Below, one piece after another: positions 35,654 through 45,225 of a DNA stretch of 64,000 nucleotides. Location of the stretch: the NCBI GenBank assembly GCA_016744435.1, contig JADGEJ010000008.1, positions 38,835 to 102,834 on the forward strand, in the 5' to 3' direction. The notes beneath the pieces are model-generated. The model was given only the letters and a program-made list of their open reading frames with translations, was not told the origin of the DNA and did no database searches. Position numbers and translations under genes: made by a program. The DNA is from Lentibacter sp. Lineage in GTDB: Bacteria; Pseudomonadota; Alphaproteobacteria; Rhodobacterales; Rhodobacteraceae. Each line of letters opens with the position of its first letter. Position 1 is the first letter of the stretch.

Positions 35654-37144
35654 TTATTCAGCCGCGGTTTTAAGCTCGAAACCCTTTTCGATCATGTCTG
35701 CAGGCGTGACCGGATATTCGCCGCTAAAGCAAGCGTCGCAGTATTGCGGGCAGCTTTTGTTGCGCCCCTCAGCCTCGCCAGCGGCGCGGTAGAGCCCGTC
35801 AAGCGAGATGAACTTGAGGCTGTCGACGTTGAGATGCTCGCGCATTTCTTCTTCCGACATGGTTGCGGCCAGAAGCTTTTCGCGCTGCGGCGTGTCGACC
35901 CCGTAAAAGCAGGGCCAAGCCGTGGGCGGAGAGGCGATGCGGAAGTGCACTTCGGCGGCACCCGCGTCGAGGATCATTTCTTTGATCTTGCGTGAGGTGG
36001 TGCCGCGCACGACGCTGTCGTCCACCAAGATCACTCGTTTGTCCTTGATCAGCGCGCGGTTGACGTTGAGCTTGAGGCGCACACCCATGTTGCGGATCTG
36101 CTCTGTCGGCTCGATAAATGTGCGGCCCATATACTGGTTGCGGATGATGCCCATCGCATAGGGGATGCCGCTTTCTTGGCTAAAGCCGATCGCCGCTGGC
36201 GTGCCGGAGTCGGGCACAGGGCAGACCAAGTCGGCCTCGACAGGCGCTTCACGGGCCAGCTCGACGCCGATCTGACGGCGCGTTTCATAGACAGACTGGC
36301 CGCCAAGGATGCTGTCAGGGCGCGAGAAATAGACATGTTCAAAGATGCAAAAGCGCGATGGCTGTTTGCGGAAAGGAAAACTGCTTTCGATCTTGTCACC
36401 GGTGATGACAACCATTTCACCAGGCTCGATCTCGCGGACATACTCGGCCCCGATAATGTCGAGCGCGCAGGTTTCCGAGCTAAGCGCGTAGCCGTCACCA
36501 AGTTTGCCCAGCACAAGCGGACGCACACCAAGTGCATCGCGCACACCGATAAGTTTGGTACGCGTCATTGCAACGACTGAGAAGGCGCCTTCAACACGGC
36601 GCAGCGCGTCTTCCATCCGCTCGGGGATGTTACGTTGCAGGGAGCGCGCCATCAGGTGGATGATACACTCACTGTCAGACGAGCTCTGAAAAATGCTGCC
36701 ACGTTCGATAAGCTCACGGCGCAGGGCGACGGCGTTGGTGATGTTGCCGTTGTGGGCAATCGCCGCACCGCCCATGGAAAACTCGCCGAAAAACGGTTGC
36801 ACGTCGCGGATGACCGCGCCTTTGGAGCCCGCTGTAGAATAGCGCACATGGCCAATAGCCAGCGGGCCGGGGAGCGTTTCCATCAAGGACTGTTTGGTAA
36901 AGTTGTCGCGCACATAGCCAAAGCGGCGGGCAGAGTTAAAGCCTTGTTCGGCGTCGTGGCTGACAATGCCGCCTGCCTCTTGGCCGCGGTGTTGCAGGGC
37001 GTGCAGCCCAAGGGCGACAAAATTGGCCGCGTCAGTTACGCCAGTCACGCCAAAAACGCCGCACTCTTCTTTGAGTTTGTCGTCATCAAAAGGGTGAGCG
37101 TAAAAGGGTTTGGCATTGGCGAGCGAGTTGGAAGAGTTAGGCAC
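35654..37144 (-). CDS. purF: amidophosphoribosyltransferase
   Basis: A 496-residue protein from a GTG at 37144. KEE-CGVFGV shows the propeptide ahead of the catalytic N-terminal Cys (residue 28), then a class II glutamine amidotransferase domain and a phosphoribosyltransferase domain with VILVDDSVVRGTT as PRPP motif. C-terminal Cys (PQYCDACFSGEYP, CFYGVD) are the iron-sulfur ligands of the Bacillus-type enzyme. It makes phosphoribosylamine from PRPP and glutamine, the first purine step. The GTG has CGGAGC upstream; an ATG at 37198 without ribosome site is the alternative. Confidence 0.95.
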   Translation of the reverse strand: MPNSSNSLANAKPFYAHPFDDDKLKEECGVFGVTGVTDAANFVALGLHALQHRGQEAGGIVSHDAEQGFNSARRFGYVRDNFTKQSLMETLPGPLAIGHVRYSTAGSKGAVIRDVQPFFGEFSMGGAAIAHNGNITNAVALRRELIERGSIFQSSSDSECIIHLMARSLQRNIPERMEDALRRVEGAFSVVAMTRTKLIGVRDALGVRPLVLGKLGDGYALSSETCALDIIGAEYVREIEPGEMVVITGDKIESSFPFRKQPSRFCIFEHVYFSRPDSILGGQSVYETRRQIGVELAREAPVEADLVCPVPDSGTPAAIGFSQESGIPYAMGIIRNQYMGRTFIEPTEQIRNMGVRLKLNVNRALIKDKRVILVDDSVVRGTTSRKIKEMILDAGAAEVHFRIASPPTAWPCFYGVDTPQREKLLAATMSEEEMREHLNVDSLKFISLDGLYRAAGEAEGRNKSCPQYCDACFSGEYPVTPADMIEKGFELKTAAE

Positions 37145-37266
37145 GGGTGAGCAGCTCCGAATCCTGAGTTCAACATTGCGCTCTTCATACGGCGGCATCC
37201 ATGCATTGTCACGTTTCGATGACAGTGTTCGACGACAGAATTTGTGAAATTGGTTTACTATTCAGT

Positions 37267-37464
37267 TTACCGCCCTGATTTAGGGCGTGAATACCACGTT
37301 AGCCGCTCGTTGATTTCTTCGCGCGACTTGCCTGCTGCTGCGAGAATAAGGGCATAGGCCTCTGTGATTGGGCCAGCTTCAGGGTGCGAAAACGTGTGGG
37401 CGCAATAGCGGGTGTGATCTTTGTATTCGATGTACCAACCGGAACCATCCGCGCCCCTTTGCAA
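37267..37464 (-). CDS. small hypothetical protein between cvpA and purF
   Basis: A 65-residue frame with TTG start, eight bases after the cvpA stop. The sequence (WYIEYKDHTRYCAHTFSHPE, then ALILAAAGKSREEINERL) looks protein-like, with two His/Cys-rich stretches. There is no clear Shine-Dalgarno; it would depend on coupling to cvpA. Not recognised. It may be an artefact. Confidence 0.35.
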   Translation of the reverse strand: MQRGADGSGWYIEYKDHTRYCAHTFSHPEAGPITEAYALILAAAGKSREEINERLTWYSRPKSGR

Positions 37465-37472
37465 GGCATGTT

Positions 37473-38048
37473 TTACTCAGTTGGGGCGTCGGCGGGGGCG
37501 TCGCAGGCTGATACAAGCTCTTCATATTGCTTGGTAATCCAACCCAAGGCTTGCTCTGGGTCGCGCTCTTCGATGCTTGTCGTCATGCGGCCAAAAACCC
37601 GCGAGGAGCGGCTGTCGTCAATCGCGCCGATGTCTTGGCTGGTGAGCACAGTTTCATAAACGAAGAAGGCGATTGCTATAAGCAATATGCCCCGCACAAC
37701 CCCGAAGAGAAAGCCAAGGCCCTGATCAAGCCCGCCGAGAGCCGAACGCTGAATAAGCGATGAAAACAAAGGGGTGAACAGCGAGGCGATCACCAGAACA
37801 ATCGCGAAAACTGCAGCAGCAGCGGCGATCATCGAAAGCTCGCAACTGTCCGATATCAGGCTGCCAACAACAGGCACTTCTTTGACGAGTGGCTGAAGTT
37901 GCGGCGCAAAGATGAAGGCCAGAACGGCGGCCAATATCCAGCCGGCAATGGCAAGGCCTTCGCGCACCAAGCCACGTGAGTAGGCCAATAGGGCGGAGAC
38001 CACGACAATAAGCGCGACAACACCGTCAACAATCGTAAAACCATCCAT
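37473..38048 (-). CDS. cvpA: CvpA family membrane protein
   Basis: A 191-residue protein with four membrane segments: FTIVDGVVALIVVVSALLAY, GLAIAGWILAAVLAFIFA, IAAAAAVFAIVLVIASL and QGLGFLFGVVRGILLIAIAF. The sequence YSRGLVREGLAIAGWI is the family signature. Known from colicin V production and usually near purF, as here. It is 24 bases after radA. Confidence 0.93.
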   Translation of the reverse strand: MDGFTIVDGVVALIVVVSALLAYSRGLVREGLAIAGWILAAVLAFIFAPQLQPLVKEVPVVGSLISDSCELSMIAAAAAVFAIVLVIASLFTPLFSSLIQRSALGGLDQGLGFLFGVVRGILLIAIAFFVYETVLTSQDIGAIDDSRSSRVFGRMTTSIEERDPEQALGWITKQYEELVSACDAPADAPTE

Positions 38049-38072
38049 CTCGTCGCTCTCCTAGTGTGGCGC

Positions 38073-39437
38073 TTAGCCCGCCCCGAATATCGCACCTACG
38101 AATTCCGTCAAGTCTTCATAACCGCTGGTGGCCATGCCCGCGACTTTTGGTGTCTTTTTGCCCTTGGGCATGATTGCGCTGGTAAAACCAAGTTTCTGCG
38201 CTTCTTTCAACCTGTTTTCTGTCTGGCTGACGTTTCTCAGGGCACCAGACAGGCTTAATTCGCCAAAAACGATCGCGCCTTCGGGCAGGGCCGCGTCTTC
38301 GCGCGCCGAAAGCAGCGCCGCAGCAACCGCAAGGTCGGCGGCGGGCTCGCTGACTTTTAGGCCGCCCGCGACGTTGAGGTAAACATCAAGCCCAGCGAAG
38401 GGGATGCCGCAACGTGCTTCAAGCACAGCCAGGATCATCGCAAGGCGTGAACTGTCCCATCCGACAACTGTACGGCGCGCCTGGCTGTGCGGGCTTGGGG
38501 CGACAAGTGCTTGAAACTCAACAAGAACCGGGCGGGTGCCTTCGATGCCAGAGAACACCACAGAGCCGGGTGTTGCGGTGCCGCGTTCGCTTAAAAATAA
38601 CGCCGACGGGTTGCGCACTTCTTGCAGGCCAGCGCCTGTCATCTCGAAAACGCCGATCTCGTCAGCGGGGCCAAAACGGTTTTTGACCGCCCGCAAAATG
38701 CGGAACTGGTGGCCGCGTTCGCCCTCAAAATAGAGCACAGTGTCAACCATGTGCTCGACAACGCGAGGGCCAGCGATCTGGCCGTCTTTTGTAACGTGGC
38801 CCACCAGGATTACGGAGGTGCCTTTGCTTTTGGCAAAGCTTGTCAGCTCATGAGCGGCAGAGCGCACTTGGCTGACCGAACCGGGGGCGCTGTCGACTGT
38901 GTCGACCCACATAGTCTGGATGGAATCAATGATCGCGAGCTGCGGTTTTTCTTCTTCCAGTGTGGTGAGAATGTCGCGCAGGTTTGTCTCGGCACCGAGC
39001 ATGACCGGGGCGTCCTTCAAGCCCAAACGTTGCGCGCGCATGCGCACCTGTGCGCTGGCTTCTTCGCCGGAAATATAGATTGTTTTCAGACCATTACTGG
39101 CAAACATCGCAGCGGCTTGCAACAAAAGCGTCGACTTGCCGATGCCCGGATCGCCGCCCACAAGGATGGCTGAGGAAGGTACAAGCCCACCGCCCAATAC
39201 GCGGTCAAGCTCATCCATCAGGCTGCGGGTGCGGGCTGGCGGCGTCTCTTTGGTATCAAGGGCTGTGAGCGTAATTTTCCCACCGCGTTTGCCGCCGATG
39301 GCTTTGGAAGATGAAGAAGAGGTTAACGGCTTTTCTTCGGTGATCGAGTTCCACTCATTGCAAGAATCACATTGGCCGGCCCATTTGGATGTGGTGGCCC
39401 CGCAGGCGTTGCAGACAAAGACAGGTTTTTTTGACAT
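38073..39437 (-). CDS. radA: DNA repair ATPase RadA
   Basis: A 454-residue protein. It has an N-terminal zinc finger (CNACGATTSKWAGQCDSCNEW), a RecA-like ATPase with Walker A GGDPGIGKSTLL (about residues 94-105), the RadA-specific KNRFG motif (VKNRFGPADEIGVFE) and a C-terminal Lon-like domain. It processes recombination branches. It leads a run with cvpA. Confidence 0.97.
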   Translation of the reverse strand: MSKKPVFVCNACGATTSKWAGQCDSCNEWNSITEEKPLTSSSSSKAIGGKRGGKITLTALDTKETPPARTRSLMDELDRVLGGGLVPSSAILVGGDPGIGKSTLLLQAAAMFASNGLKTIYISGEEASAQVRMRAQRLGLKDAPVMLGAETNLRDILTTLEEEKPQLAIIDSIQTMWVDTVDSAPGSVSQVRSAAHELTSFAKSKGTSVILVGHVTKDGQIAGPRVVEHMVDTVLYFEGERGHQFRILRAVKNRFGPADEIGVFEMTGAGLQEVRNPSALFLSERGTATPGSVVFSGIEGTRPVLVEFQALVAPSPHSQARRTVVGWDSSRLAMILAVLEARCGIPFAGLDVYLNVAGGLKVSEPAADLAVAAALLSAREDAALPEGAIVFGELSLSGALRNVSQTENRLKEAQKLGFTSAIMPKGKKTPKVAGMATSGYEDLTEFVGAIFGAG

Positions 39438-39499
39438 ATTTTTTGATGCCTGAGCCGAGGCGGACAGTCAAACGCTAGCATGCAAAAACTTAAAAGAAA

Positions 39500-40267
39500 T
39501 TACTCAGCGGCGCGGGGCAGGCGAGAAACGTTCTCTGCCTCGGCCTCGGCGTCAAGCATAACCTGCACGCCAAGCTCTGGCATGACCTCACGCAGCTCGT
39601 CGCGCAGGCGCTCAAGTTGTGATGCCGCGACGCTTTCTTCCAGATCGACTTCGTGCAGCCAATGTTTCAGTTCGGTCGCGACAATCTTGGCCTGATCAAG
39701 CCGCGAATTAAACCGCTCGACTTCGCTTTGACGCTGACGCAGAAAGTCGCGCGCGCGGGCCAAGGCTTCGTCAGAATAGGTGTCAGACAATTCTTTTGAG
39801 ATATGGCTCATCTGAGCCGCCGCTTCGAGAACCTCTGGCTCAAGCGAGCCCAAGTCAGGATGCTGGCGCAGATAGACCAGACGCTCGCGAACCGAATCAA
39901 ACTCTGAAGACAATTTGAACGCATCGGCACGGTCTGCTGCATGGGCGTGGTGATAAGCGCGGGCGACGTCATGCATGCCCAGCTGAAAGGATCGGTGGGA
40001 GTTTTCGAGGGTGAGGATACGTCTGGTTGACGGCAGAAAAAACGCCAGAAGAACAACCAAGCCTGTCAAAGAAGATTGCACCCAAACCCCAGCGTTTGCT
40101 ACGGATTCGCCGCCATAAGACAGCGAAAGTTCAAGCCAGGGGAGCCCCCCAGCTATTGCCAAAGCCGTGGCAACAACGGCGCCAAGCGCAGCCAAAACCA
40201 CAAGCACAAACGCGAGCCTGTGAAGCAAAAATCCTATAACCCGCAGACCATGTAAAACCGTAACCAT
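39500..40267 (-). CDS. membrane protein with coiled coil, unknown role
   Basis: A 255-residue protein with two membrane segments (about 10-38 and 58-80) and a long cytosolic helical part with acidic and basic alternation (LDQAKIVATELKHWLHEVDL). Such proteins are sometimes labelled DNA repair protein in Rhodobacterales, probably because they stand next to radA; nothing in the sequence supports DNA repair. ATG at 40267. Confidence 0.7.
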   Translation of the reverse strand: MVTVLHGLRVIGFLLHRLAFVLVVLAALGAVVATALAIAGGLPWLELSLSYGGESVANAGVWVQSSLTGLVVLLAFFLPSTRRILTLENSHRSFQLGMHDVARAYHHAHAADRADAFKLSSEFDSVRERLVYLRQHPDLGSLEPEVLEAAAQMSHISKELSDTYSDEALARARDFLRQRQSEVERFNSRLDQAKIVATELKHWLHEVDLEESVAASQLERLRDELREVMPELGVQVMLDAEAEAENVSRLPRAAE

Positions 40268-40392
40268 GATTTCCCCCCAGAAATCAATTTAATCCTTAGG
40301 CGATATTATGCCGATATTTTCCGGAAATGGCAGGGGAAAACGCGTGAATTGGCGTCGTTCTTGCGAAATAGATTGTTGATACGGTTAATTGT

Positions 40393-40848
40393 TCACTCTT
40401 CAGAAACAGTACTTACTGTTTTGAGCGATTGTTTCGTCAACATGCTAATGACCAAAGACCCCACGATGCAGGCGGTGAACATATACAGCCCCCATGCTGT
40501 TTCGAGCCGCCCAACGCCGATGCCTTTGGCGAGGGTAATATAGAGCGCGATCAGGAAGATGTCGGCCATGGCCAGCTTGCCCAGCACGTTAAGTACGGGC
40601 AGCACCGAGGGCTTGAGCAAGTCGAACTGCACGAGCGCCAGCCCCAGCGTTTTCACATAGGGTGCGAACAGGGCGAAGAAGGTTACGGTCAGCGCGAGAA
40701 ACACATCTGAGCCCCAGAGCGACTGTAGCCCTGTGATCACCGAGATTTCTTTGAGCGAAAACAGCGGCAACAGCCCCGCTTTCATCAGCGGCGCAAACCA
40801 TGCGATGGGAAACAGGATGAGCAGGGAAAGGTTGGCGAGACGTAGCAT
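40393..40848 (-). CDS. paraquat-inducible protein A-like membrane protein
   Basis: About 151 residues with four membrane segments; the PqiA-like pattern KEISVITGLQSLWGSDVFLAL and LGKLAMADIFLIALYI resembles half of a PqiA protein, and the length is one PqiA domain. PqiA family proteins work with MCE-domain PqiB in lipid transport across the envelope, but no pqiB is here. The start at 40848 (MLRLANLSLL) has CGGAACACC upstream; an ATG at 40872 would add eight residues. Confidence 0.75.
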   Translation of the reverse strand: MLRLANLSLLILFPIAWFAPLMKAGLLPLFSLKEISVITGLQSLWGSDVFLALTVTFFALFAPYVKTLGLALVQFDLLKPSVLPVLNVLGKLAMADIFLIALYITLAKGIGVGRLETAWGLYMFTACIVGSLVISMLTKQSLKTVSTVSEE

Positions 40849-40947
40849 AGGTGTTCCGTTCGTTTTGGTCATTCTAGCAGCTAAGCAGCGCCTGTGCTCG
40901 CGACAATAGGCCAGAACGGGGAGAAAACTTGTGATTTTCCCTGTCGC

Positions 40948-41039
40948 GTTAACTTTTGCGGGTTTGGCCAAAACGGCAAGTGCCTACAGTATGCAGCACC
41001 CTATGCAGCTAGGTGTATGACATCTGTGCATACAGTTTT
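40948..41039. repeat. iteron-like intergenic repeat, copy B
   Basis: GTTAAC (40948-40953), then GTGCCTAC at 40980, TATGCAGC twice with a 14-base period and TGCATACAGTTTT. Between the PqiA-like gene's upstream side and the end of the next gene. Another GTTAAC lies at 41064-41069. Confidence 0.7.
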
Positions 41040-41086
41040 GGGCAGGCTTGTCGCATTGGCGCGTGTTAACACAAGGCTCGGCTGGT

Positions 41087-41770
41087 TTAGTTTTCCTTAA
41101 CCGGACAGGGGAGCTTGTCAGACAGATCGCGTTTGAAAAGCCTCTCCGACAGGTCGAGAGCTTTCTTGCCGCGATCCTTCCATTTCTGATCAACCTTTTC
41201 GGCGGCACTGTCGCAGAGCCGTTCACGGAGTGACTTGCGCTCGGTCTGGGCTATGCTCATCGAGATCACGCTGGTGGCCAGCATGACAACCACCACGATC
41301 GCCATGCCGTGGCTGACCAGCTCTTTGGCGGCGCTGATCGAGGCGGTTTTCTGAGCTGCTGGCGTGTCGGGCGTGTCGGCGTCAGGCGTGTTGTCGTCTG
41401 CCGCGAGCACAAAAATGCCGCTGAGAATGAGCAGCGCAACACTGAGCAGCATCGCGCCCGCCGAGAACAGCCACGACAACAGCGTGGCCGCGCCGATGCC
41501 CGCGACAGGCAGCACGATACCTGCGATGAGATGCGCTGATGTGAGCGCCATGAGCAGGTATGCCGCGCGCTTGAGCCCTTTGGTGTGGGCTGCCATCCAG
41601 CTTGCGCCCAACAGGTTGGCGATGAGCGCGAGAATGAAGTGCAAAATGGCGCCGAGGATGACCGCGATCAGCTCGAAGACGGGGGTGAGGATTGGTGTGA
41701 GGATCGCGACTAAAAGGTTGGCGATGGCCTCGATGATCGGGGCGAAAATGGCACCTAGGAAGTCAAACAT
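41087..41770 (-). CDS. multi-segment membrane protein, unknown role
   Basis: A 227-residue protein. The first 60 residues are continuous hydrophobic or amphipathic turns (APIIEAIANLLVAILTPILT, GAILHFILALIANLLGA), followed by two further membrane segments (about 80-100 and 104-122), an acidic spacer (DDNTPDADTPDTPAAQ) and a helical soluble tail. Not recognised. Three bases downstream of the gene at 41774-42130, so probably co-transcribed with it. Confidence 0.65.
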   Translation of the reverse strand: MFDFLGAIFAPIIEAIANLLVAILTPILTPVFELIAVILGAILHFILALIANLLGASWMAAHTKGLKRAAYLLMALTSAHLIAGIVLPVAGIGAATLLSWLFSAGAMLLSVALLILSGIFVLAADDNTPDADTPDTPAAQKTASISAAKELVSHGMAIVVVVMLATSVISMSIAQTERKSLRERLCDSAAEKVDQKWKDRGKKALDLSERLFKRDLSDKLPCPVKEN

Positions 41771-41773
41771 CGG

Positions 41774-42130
41774 CTAGATTCTGAGGAAAATGAACAGAGT
41801 TAAGGCTGCAAAGCTTACGCCGAGTCCAAGCGTTGCAGGCAGGTTGACCCAACGCAGTGTTGTCGGGAAATAGGTGTGCCGCAGATAGACTGTGAATAGC
41901 GTCGCAAAAGACAGTGAAACCCCGATGCCTTCGATCAGCCGTCGGGAACTGTAGGGCAGTTTGTTTGCATAAAGAAACGTTCCGAAGGCGAGCCAAAAGC
42001 AGGCCAGCGCCGCCACAGAAAGCGCGCGCCCCTTGCCGCGAAGCAAGTAGCTTCCCGCGACAAGCGATATGCCAAAGCCGAGAGGGGCTGAAAAGACCCA
42101 GATATGTTCGAGAATGTCTGTTGTTCTCAT
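41774..42130 (-). CDS. four-segment membrane protein, unknown role
   Basis: A 118-residue protein with four membrane segments; GFGISLVAGSYLLRGKGRA and LPYSSRRLIEGIGVSLS are its polar turns. ATG at 42130 preceded by GGAGGCGACAGGC. It follows mlaF by 50 bases and may belong to the same transcript. Not recognised. Confidence 0.65.
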   Translation of the reverse strand: MRTTDILEHIWVFSAPLGFGISLVAGSYLLRGKGRALSVAALACFWLAFGTFLYANKLPYSSRRLIEGIGVSLSFATLFTVYLRHTYFPTTLRWVNLPATLGLGVSFAALTLFIFLRI

Positions 42131-42180
42131 GCCTGTCGCCTCCGCAACGGTTGGAAAAGGATCACTGCCGCCACCGCACA

Positions 42181-42927
42181 TTAGCGCACCGCCTCGATCG
42201 GTCCCTCGGCGCGGCCGTGGATGAACTGGTCGAGGTAGGGGTCACCGGAGTTGTCGAGCTTGCTGACAGGGCCAGTCCACTTGATGACGCCATCGTGCAA
42301 CATGGCAATATTATCCGCGATGGCGCGCACCGAGGACATATCATGCGTGATGGTCATGGCCGTCGCCCCCATCTCGGTGACAATCTCGCGGATCAGCTCG
42401 TTGATGACGCCCGCCATGATCGGATCAAGGCCAGTCGTTGGCTCGTCAAAGAAGATGATCTCGGGTTCGGCGGCGATGGCGCGGGCGAGGCCGACGCGTT
42501 TTTGCATGCCGCCTGACAGCTCTGATGGGAAGAGATCAGCGGTTTCGGGCTTAAGGCCGACGCGGCGCAGCTTTTCAATCGCGATCTCGCGGGCTTCTTC
42601 CTTGGGGCGTTTGAGGGCGCCACGCAACAGGCGGAAGGAAACGTTTTGCCAGACGGGCAGACTGTCAAACAGCGCACCGCCCTGAAACAGCATGCCAAAG
42701 CGGGCCAAGAAAGCGTCGCGATCGCCCCTTTGCACGTCGTTGCCGTCAACCGTGATGGTGCCGCTGTCGGGGGTGACGAGGCCAAGGACAGACTTCAGCA
42801 TCACAGACTTGCCCGTGCCCGAGCCGCCGATGATCACCATTGAGGTGCCCTTGTCGATGGTCAGGTCAACGCCTTGCAGGACGTGCTTGGCGCCGAAGGC
42901 TTTGTGGACATCTGTGAGGGTGATCAT
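42181..42927 (-). CDS. mlaF: phospholipid ABC transporter ATPase MlaF-like
   Basis: A 248-residue ATPase with Walker A GGSGTGKSVMLKS, signature ELSGGMQKRVGLARA and Walker B EIIFFDEPTTGLDPIMAGV. The MQKR in the signature and TPDSGTITVDG are typical of the MlaF/Ttg2A group, which works with MlaE and MlaD in retrograde phospholipid transport. Start at 42927 (MITLTDVHKAFG); an ATG at 42957 has no ribosome site. mlaE is upstream with an odd 208-base gap. Confidence 0.93.
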   Translation of the reverse strand: MITLTDVHKAFGAKHVLQGVDLTIDKGTSMVIIGGSGTGKSVMLKSVLGLVTPDSGTITVDGNDVQRGDRDAFLARFGMLFQGGALFDSLPVWQNVSFRLLRGALKRPKEEAREIAIEKLRRVGLKPETADLFPSELSGGMQKRVGLARAIAAEPEIIFFDEPTTGLDPIMAGVINELIREIVTEMGATAMTITHDMSSVRAIADNIAMLHDGVIKWTGPVSKLDNSGDPYLDQFIHGRAEGPIEAVR

Positions 42928-43135
42928 TGGCTTGCCCCTGATGATTGAGCCGAGCATTGCAGGCGCGCGCGGGGGCGATACGACTTAGGTGTTTGGCAAT
43001 TTATGCTCGCCAAGCACCTGTGCCTTGACTGTAGCCCTGTGACGCTGGCCAATCGCCGTCGCGTGGAGGCGCGCCTGCGATGCACGGCGGCTTTCAGCCT
43101 TGATTCCGTGCTTTTTGATGTCCTATGCAAGCTAT

Positions 43136-43921
43136 TCATGACGTGAAAAACAACTCTGTTAGCAGGTAGTTTGCGGCGAGGATCATAACGGAGGCGGCGA
43201 CGACGGCTGTTTTGGTGGCGCGGCCAACGCCTTGTGCGCCGCGGCCCGAGTTCATGCCGTAGTAGCAGCCCATCGTGGCGACGATAAAGCCAAAGGCCGC
43301 GCCTTTTAAGAGGCCAGAGGTGACGTCCCACATTTCGAGGAAATCAACGGTGTTTTTGAGGTAGGCAGCCTCATTAAAGCCCAGCCGCGTGACGCCGATG
43401 ATGTAGCCGCCGAAAATGCCGATGGCGTCGCCCACGGCGACCAGCACGGGCACCGCGAGGGTGGCGGCGAGAACGCGCGGCAGCGTGAGGTATTTCATCG
43501 GGTTGGTGGAGAGCGTCACCAGAGCGTCGATCTGCTCGGTGACTTTCATCGTGCCGATCTCGGCGGCGATCGAGCTTGTCACACGCGCCGCGACCATGAG
43601 GCCGCCCAGCACAGGCCCAAGCTCGCGCACCATGCCGATGGCGACGATAGAAGGCACAACCTCTTCGGCGTTAAAACGCGCGCCGCCAGAGTAGATCTGC
43701 AAGGCCAGCGCGCCGCCTGTGAACAGCGCCGTGAGGCCGACAACAGGCAGCGAGAGCCAGCCGATTTGCACCAGCGCCGTGGCAAACTCGCGGCCATAGA
43801 ACGGCGGGCGAAAGAGGTGTGTGACTGTCTCAAACGCGAACAGTGCCACGCGGCCCACGGCGGCGAGCATGGCCAGAACTGTGGCGCCCAGAGCGGCGAT
43901 TGGGGTGAGGAGTGCGTTCAT
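43136..43921 (-). CDS. mlaE: phospholipid ABC transporter permease MlaE-like
   Basis: A 261-residue permease with about five membrane segments and MlaE motifs: VQIGWLSLPVVGLTALFTGGALALQ, VLGGLMVAARVTSSIAAEIGTMKVTEQIDAL, and a KGAAFGFIVATMGCYYG end. It is the integral part of the Mla system for maintaining outer-membrane asymmetry. Adjoins alr with no spacing. mlaD is not in this cluster. Between it and mlaF lies a gene-free region of about 208 bases in which I see nothing else. Confidence 0.93.
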   Translation of the reverse strand: MNALLTPIAALGATVLAMLAAVGRVALFAFETVTHLFRPPFYGREFATALVQIGWLSLPVVGLTALFTGGALALQIYSGGARFNAEEVVPSIVAIGMVRELGPVLGGLMVAARVTSSIAAEIGTMKVTEQIDALVTLSTNPMKYLTLPRVLAATLAVPVLVAVGDAIGIFGGYIIGVTRLGFNEAAYLKNTVDFLEMWDVTSGLLKGAAFGFIVATMGCYYGMNSGRGAQGVGRATKTAVVAASVMILAANYLLTELFFTS

Positions 43922-44959
43922 CTAGCCACCAGAGTAGCGGCGTGTATAGCGCGCGCCGAGAGACGTGAGAATTTCATAACCGATAGTGCCCGCTGCCGTG
44001 GCCAGCTCATCGACTGACTGCTGACGGCCCAGCAACGTGAGCGAGGCGGGCGTCTCGGAGAGGCGGGTGATGTCGGCGGCGATCATATCCATCGAGACGC
44101 GGCCCAAGAGCGGGCAGTCTGTCTGGCCGTAATAGGCCGAAGCGTTGCCCGACATGGCGCGAATGAGCCCGTCGGCATAGCCTGCGGCGAGTGTGGCCAC
44201 GCGGCGCGGCGTGTCAGCGATATAGGCGTTGCCATAGCCGACACTTTCGCCAGCGGCGACGTCGCGCACCTGAATAACAGGCACCTCAAGGTAGGCCACA
44301 GGCGTGGCCAACTCGAAGGGTTTGCCGCCATAGAGGCCGATGCCGGGGCGTGTGAGATCAAAGTGGAAGGCTTCTCCGAGGATGATGCCGCCTGTCGCGG
44401 AGAGCGAGCGCGGCACGCCTGTGCCCTCTGTCATTTCGCGGAAGTTGCGCAGCTGGTGCTCGTTCATCGCGTGGCCAGCCTCATCGGCGCAGGCGAGGTG
44501 GCTCATCAGCAGCGTGGGGTTTTGCGACAAGACCAAGTCGCTGAGCGCAGCCCATTCGGCAGGCTCCATGCCGAGGCGGTTCATACCGGTGTCTAGCTGC
44601 ACGCCGAAAGGGGCTTGCGGCAGCGCTTCAAGGTGGCGTTGGAGCTGCTCAATAGAGTTGATCATCGGGGTGAGCGACAGATCGTGGATCATGTCGGCGT
44701 CGCCCGCCATATGGCCAGCAAAGAGGTTGATGGTGATGCCATCGCCCAGCTCGCGACGCAGGGTTGCGCCTTCTTCGGCCGTGGCGACAAAAAACTGCCG
44801 TGCGCCCGCCGAAGCGAGAGCCTTTGCAACGCGCGACACGCCAAGGCCATAAGCGTCGGCCTTAACGACAGCCGCCGTTTCGCCACTGCTGATCTTTGCG
44901 AGCGCACGCCAGTTGCTGACGACTGCGTCGAGATCGATTGTGAGAGTTGAGCTTGCCAT
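43922..44959 (-). CDS. alr: alanine racemase
   Basis: A 345-residue PLP enzyme: [20 protein letters not shown] (cofactor lysine about residue 34) and the catalytic tyrosine in [26 protein letters not shown]. It makes D-alanine for peptidoglycan. First gene of the run alr-mlaE-mlaF-41774-41087. ATG at 44959. Confidence 0.95.
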   Translation of the reverse strand: MASSTLTIDLDAVVSNWRALAKISSGETAAVVKADAYGLGVSRVAKALASAGARQFFVATAEEGATLRRELGDGITINLFAGHMAGDADMIHDLSLTPMINSIEQLQRHLEALPQAPFGVQLDTGMNRLGMEPAEWAALSDLVLSQNPTLLMSHLACADEAGHAMNEHQLRNFREMTEGTGVPRSLSATGGIILGEAFHFDLTRPGIGLYGGKPFELATPVAYLEVPVIQVRDVAAGESVGYGNAYIADTPRRVATLAAGYADGLIRAMSGNASAYYGQTDCPLLGRVSMDMIAADITRLSETPASLTLLGRQQSVDELATAAGTIGYEILTSLGARYTRRYSGG

Positions 44960-45036
44960 AGTGTCTTGTCGGCAGAGGCGGCGGCGGCGTCAAGGGGGAA
45001 AGCGTTTGGGGTAGGCTTATGGAGGCAGGGCCAAGT

Positions 45037-45108
45037 AGGGGGCCAGCCCCCAAGCCCCAAAACAAGTTTTGTGACTTCCCCCCGGGATATTTTTGGAAAG
45101 AAAAAAGA
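45037..45108 (+). repeat. 3' hairpin plus purine-rich element, copy 4
   Basis: GGGGGCCAGCCCCC hairpin, then CCCCGGGATATTTTTGGAAA and GAAAAAAG. An additional AAACAAGTTTTGTGACTT lies between the hairpin and CCCC box. It sits between divergent alr and the gene at 45226, not at a 3' end, so termination may not be its only role. Confidence 0.55.
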
Positions 45109-45225
45109 GGTGGAACGCGGCTAGGATATTGTCGCCGGATCAGCAGATTTGTGACATCGTTGGGCCGTTCAACCGACAAGTTTCTTGGATAGGTCGCAAT
45201 GGCTGGAACCAATGAAACTGTCTAG

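Noticed and set aside
39500..40267. DNA repair function for the gene after radA
   Set aside because: The protein is a membrane coiled-coil protein with no nucleic-acid domain; proximity to radA is the only argument.
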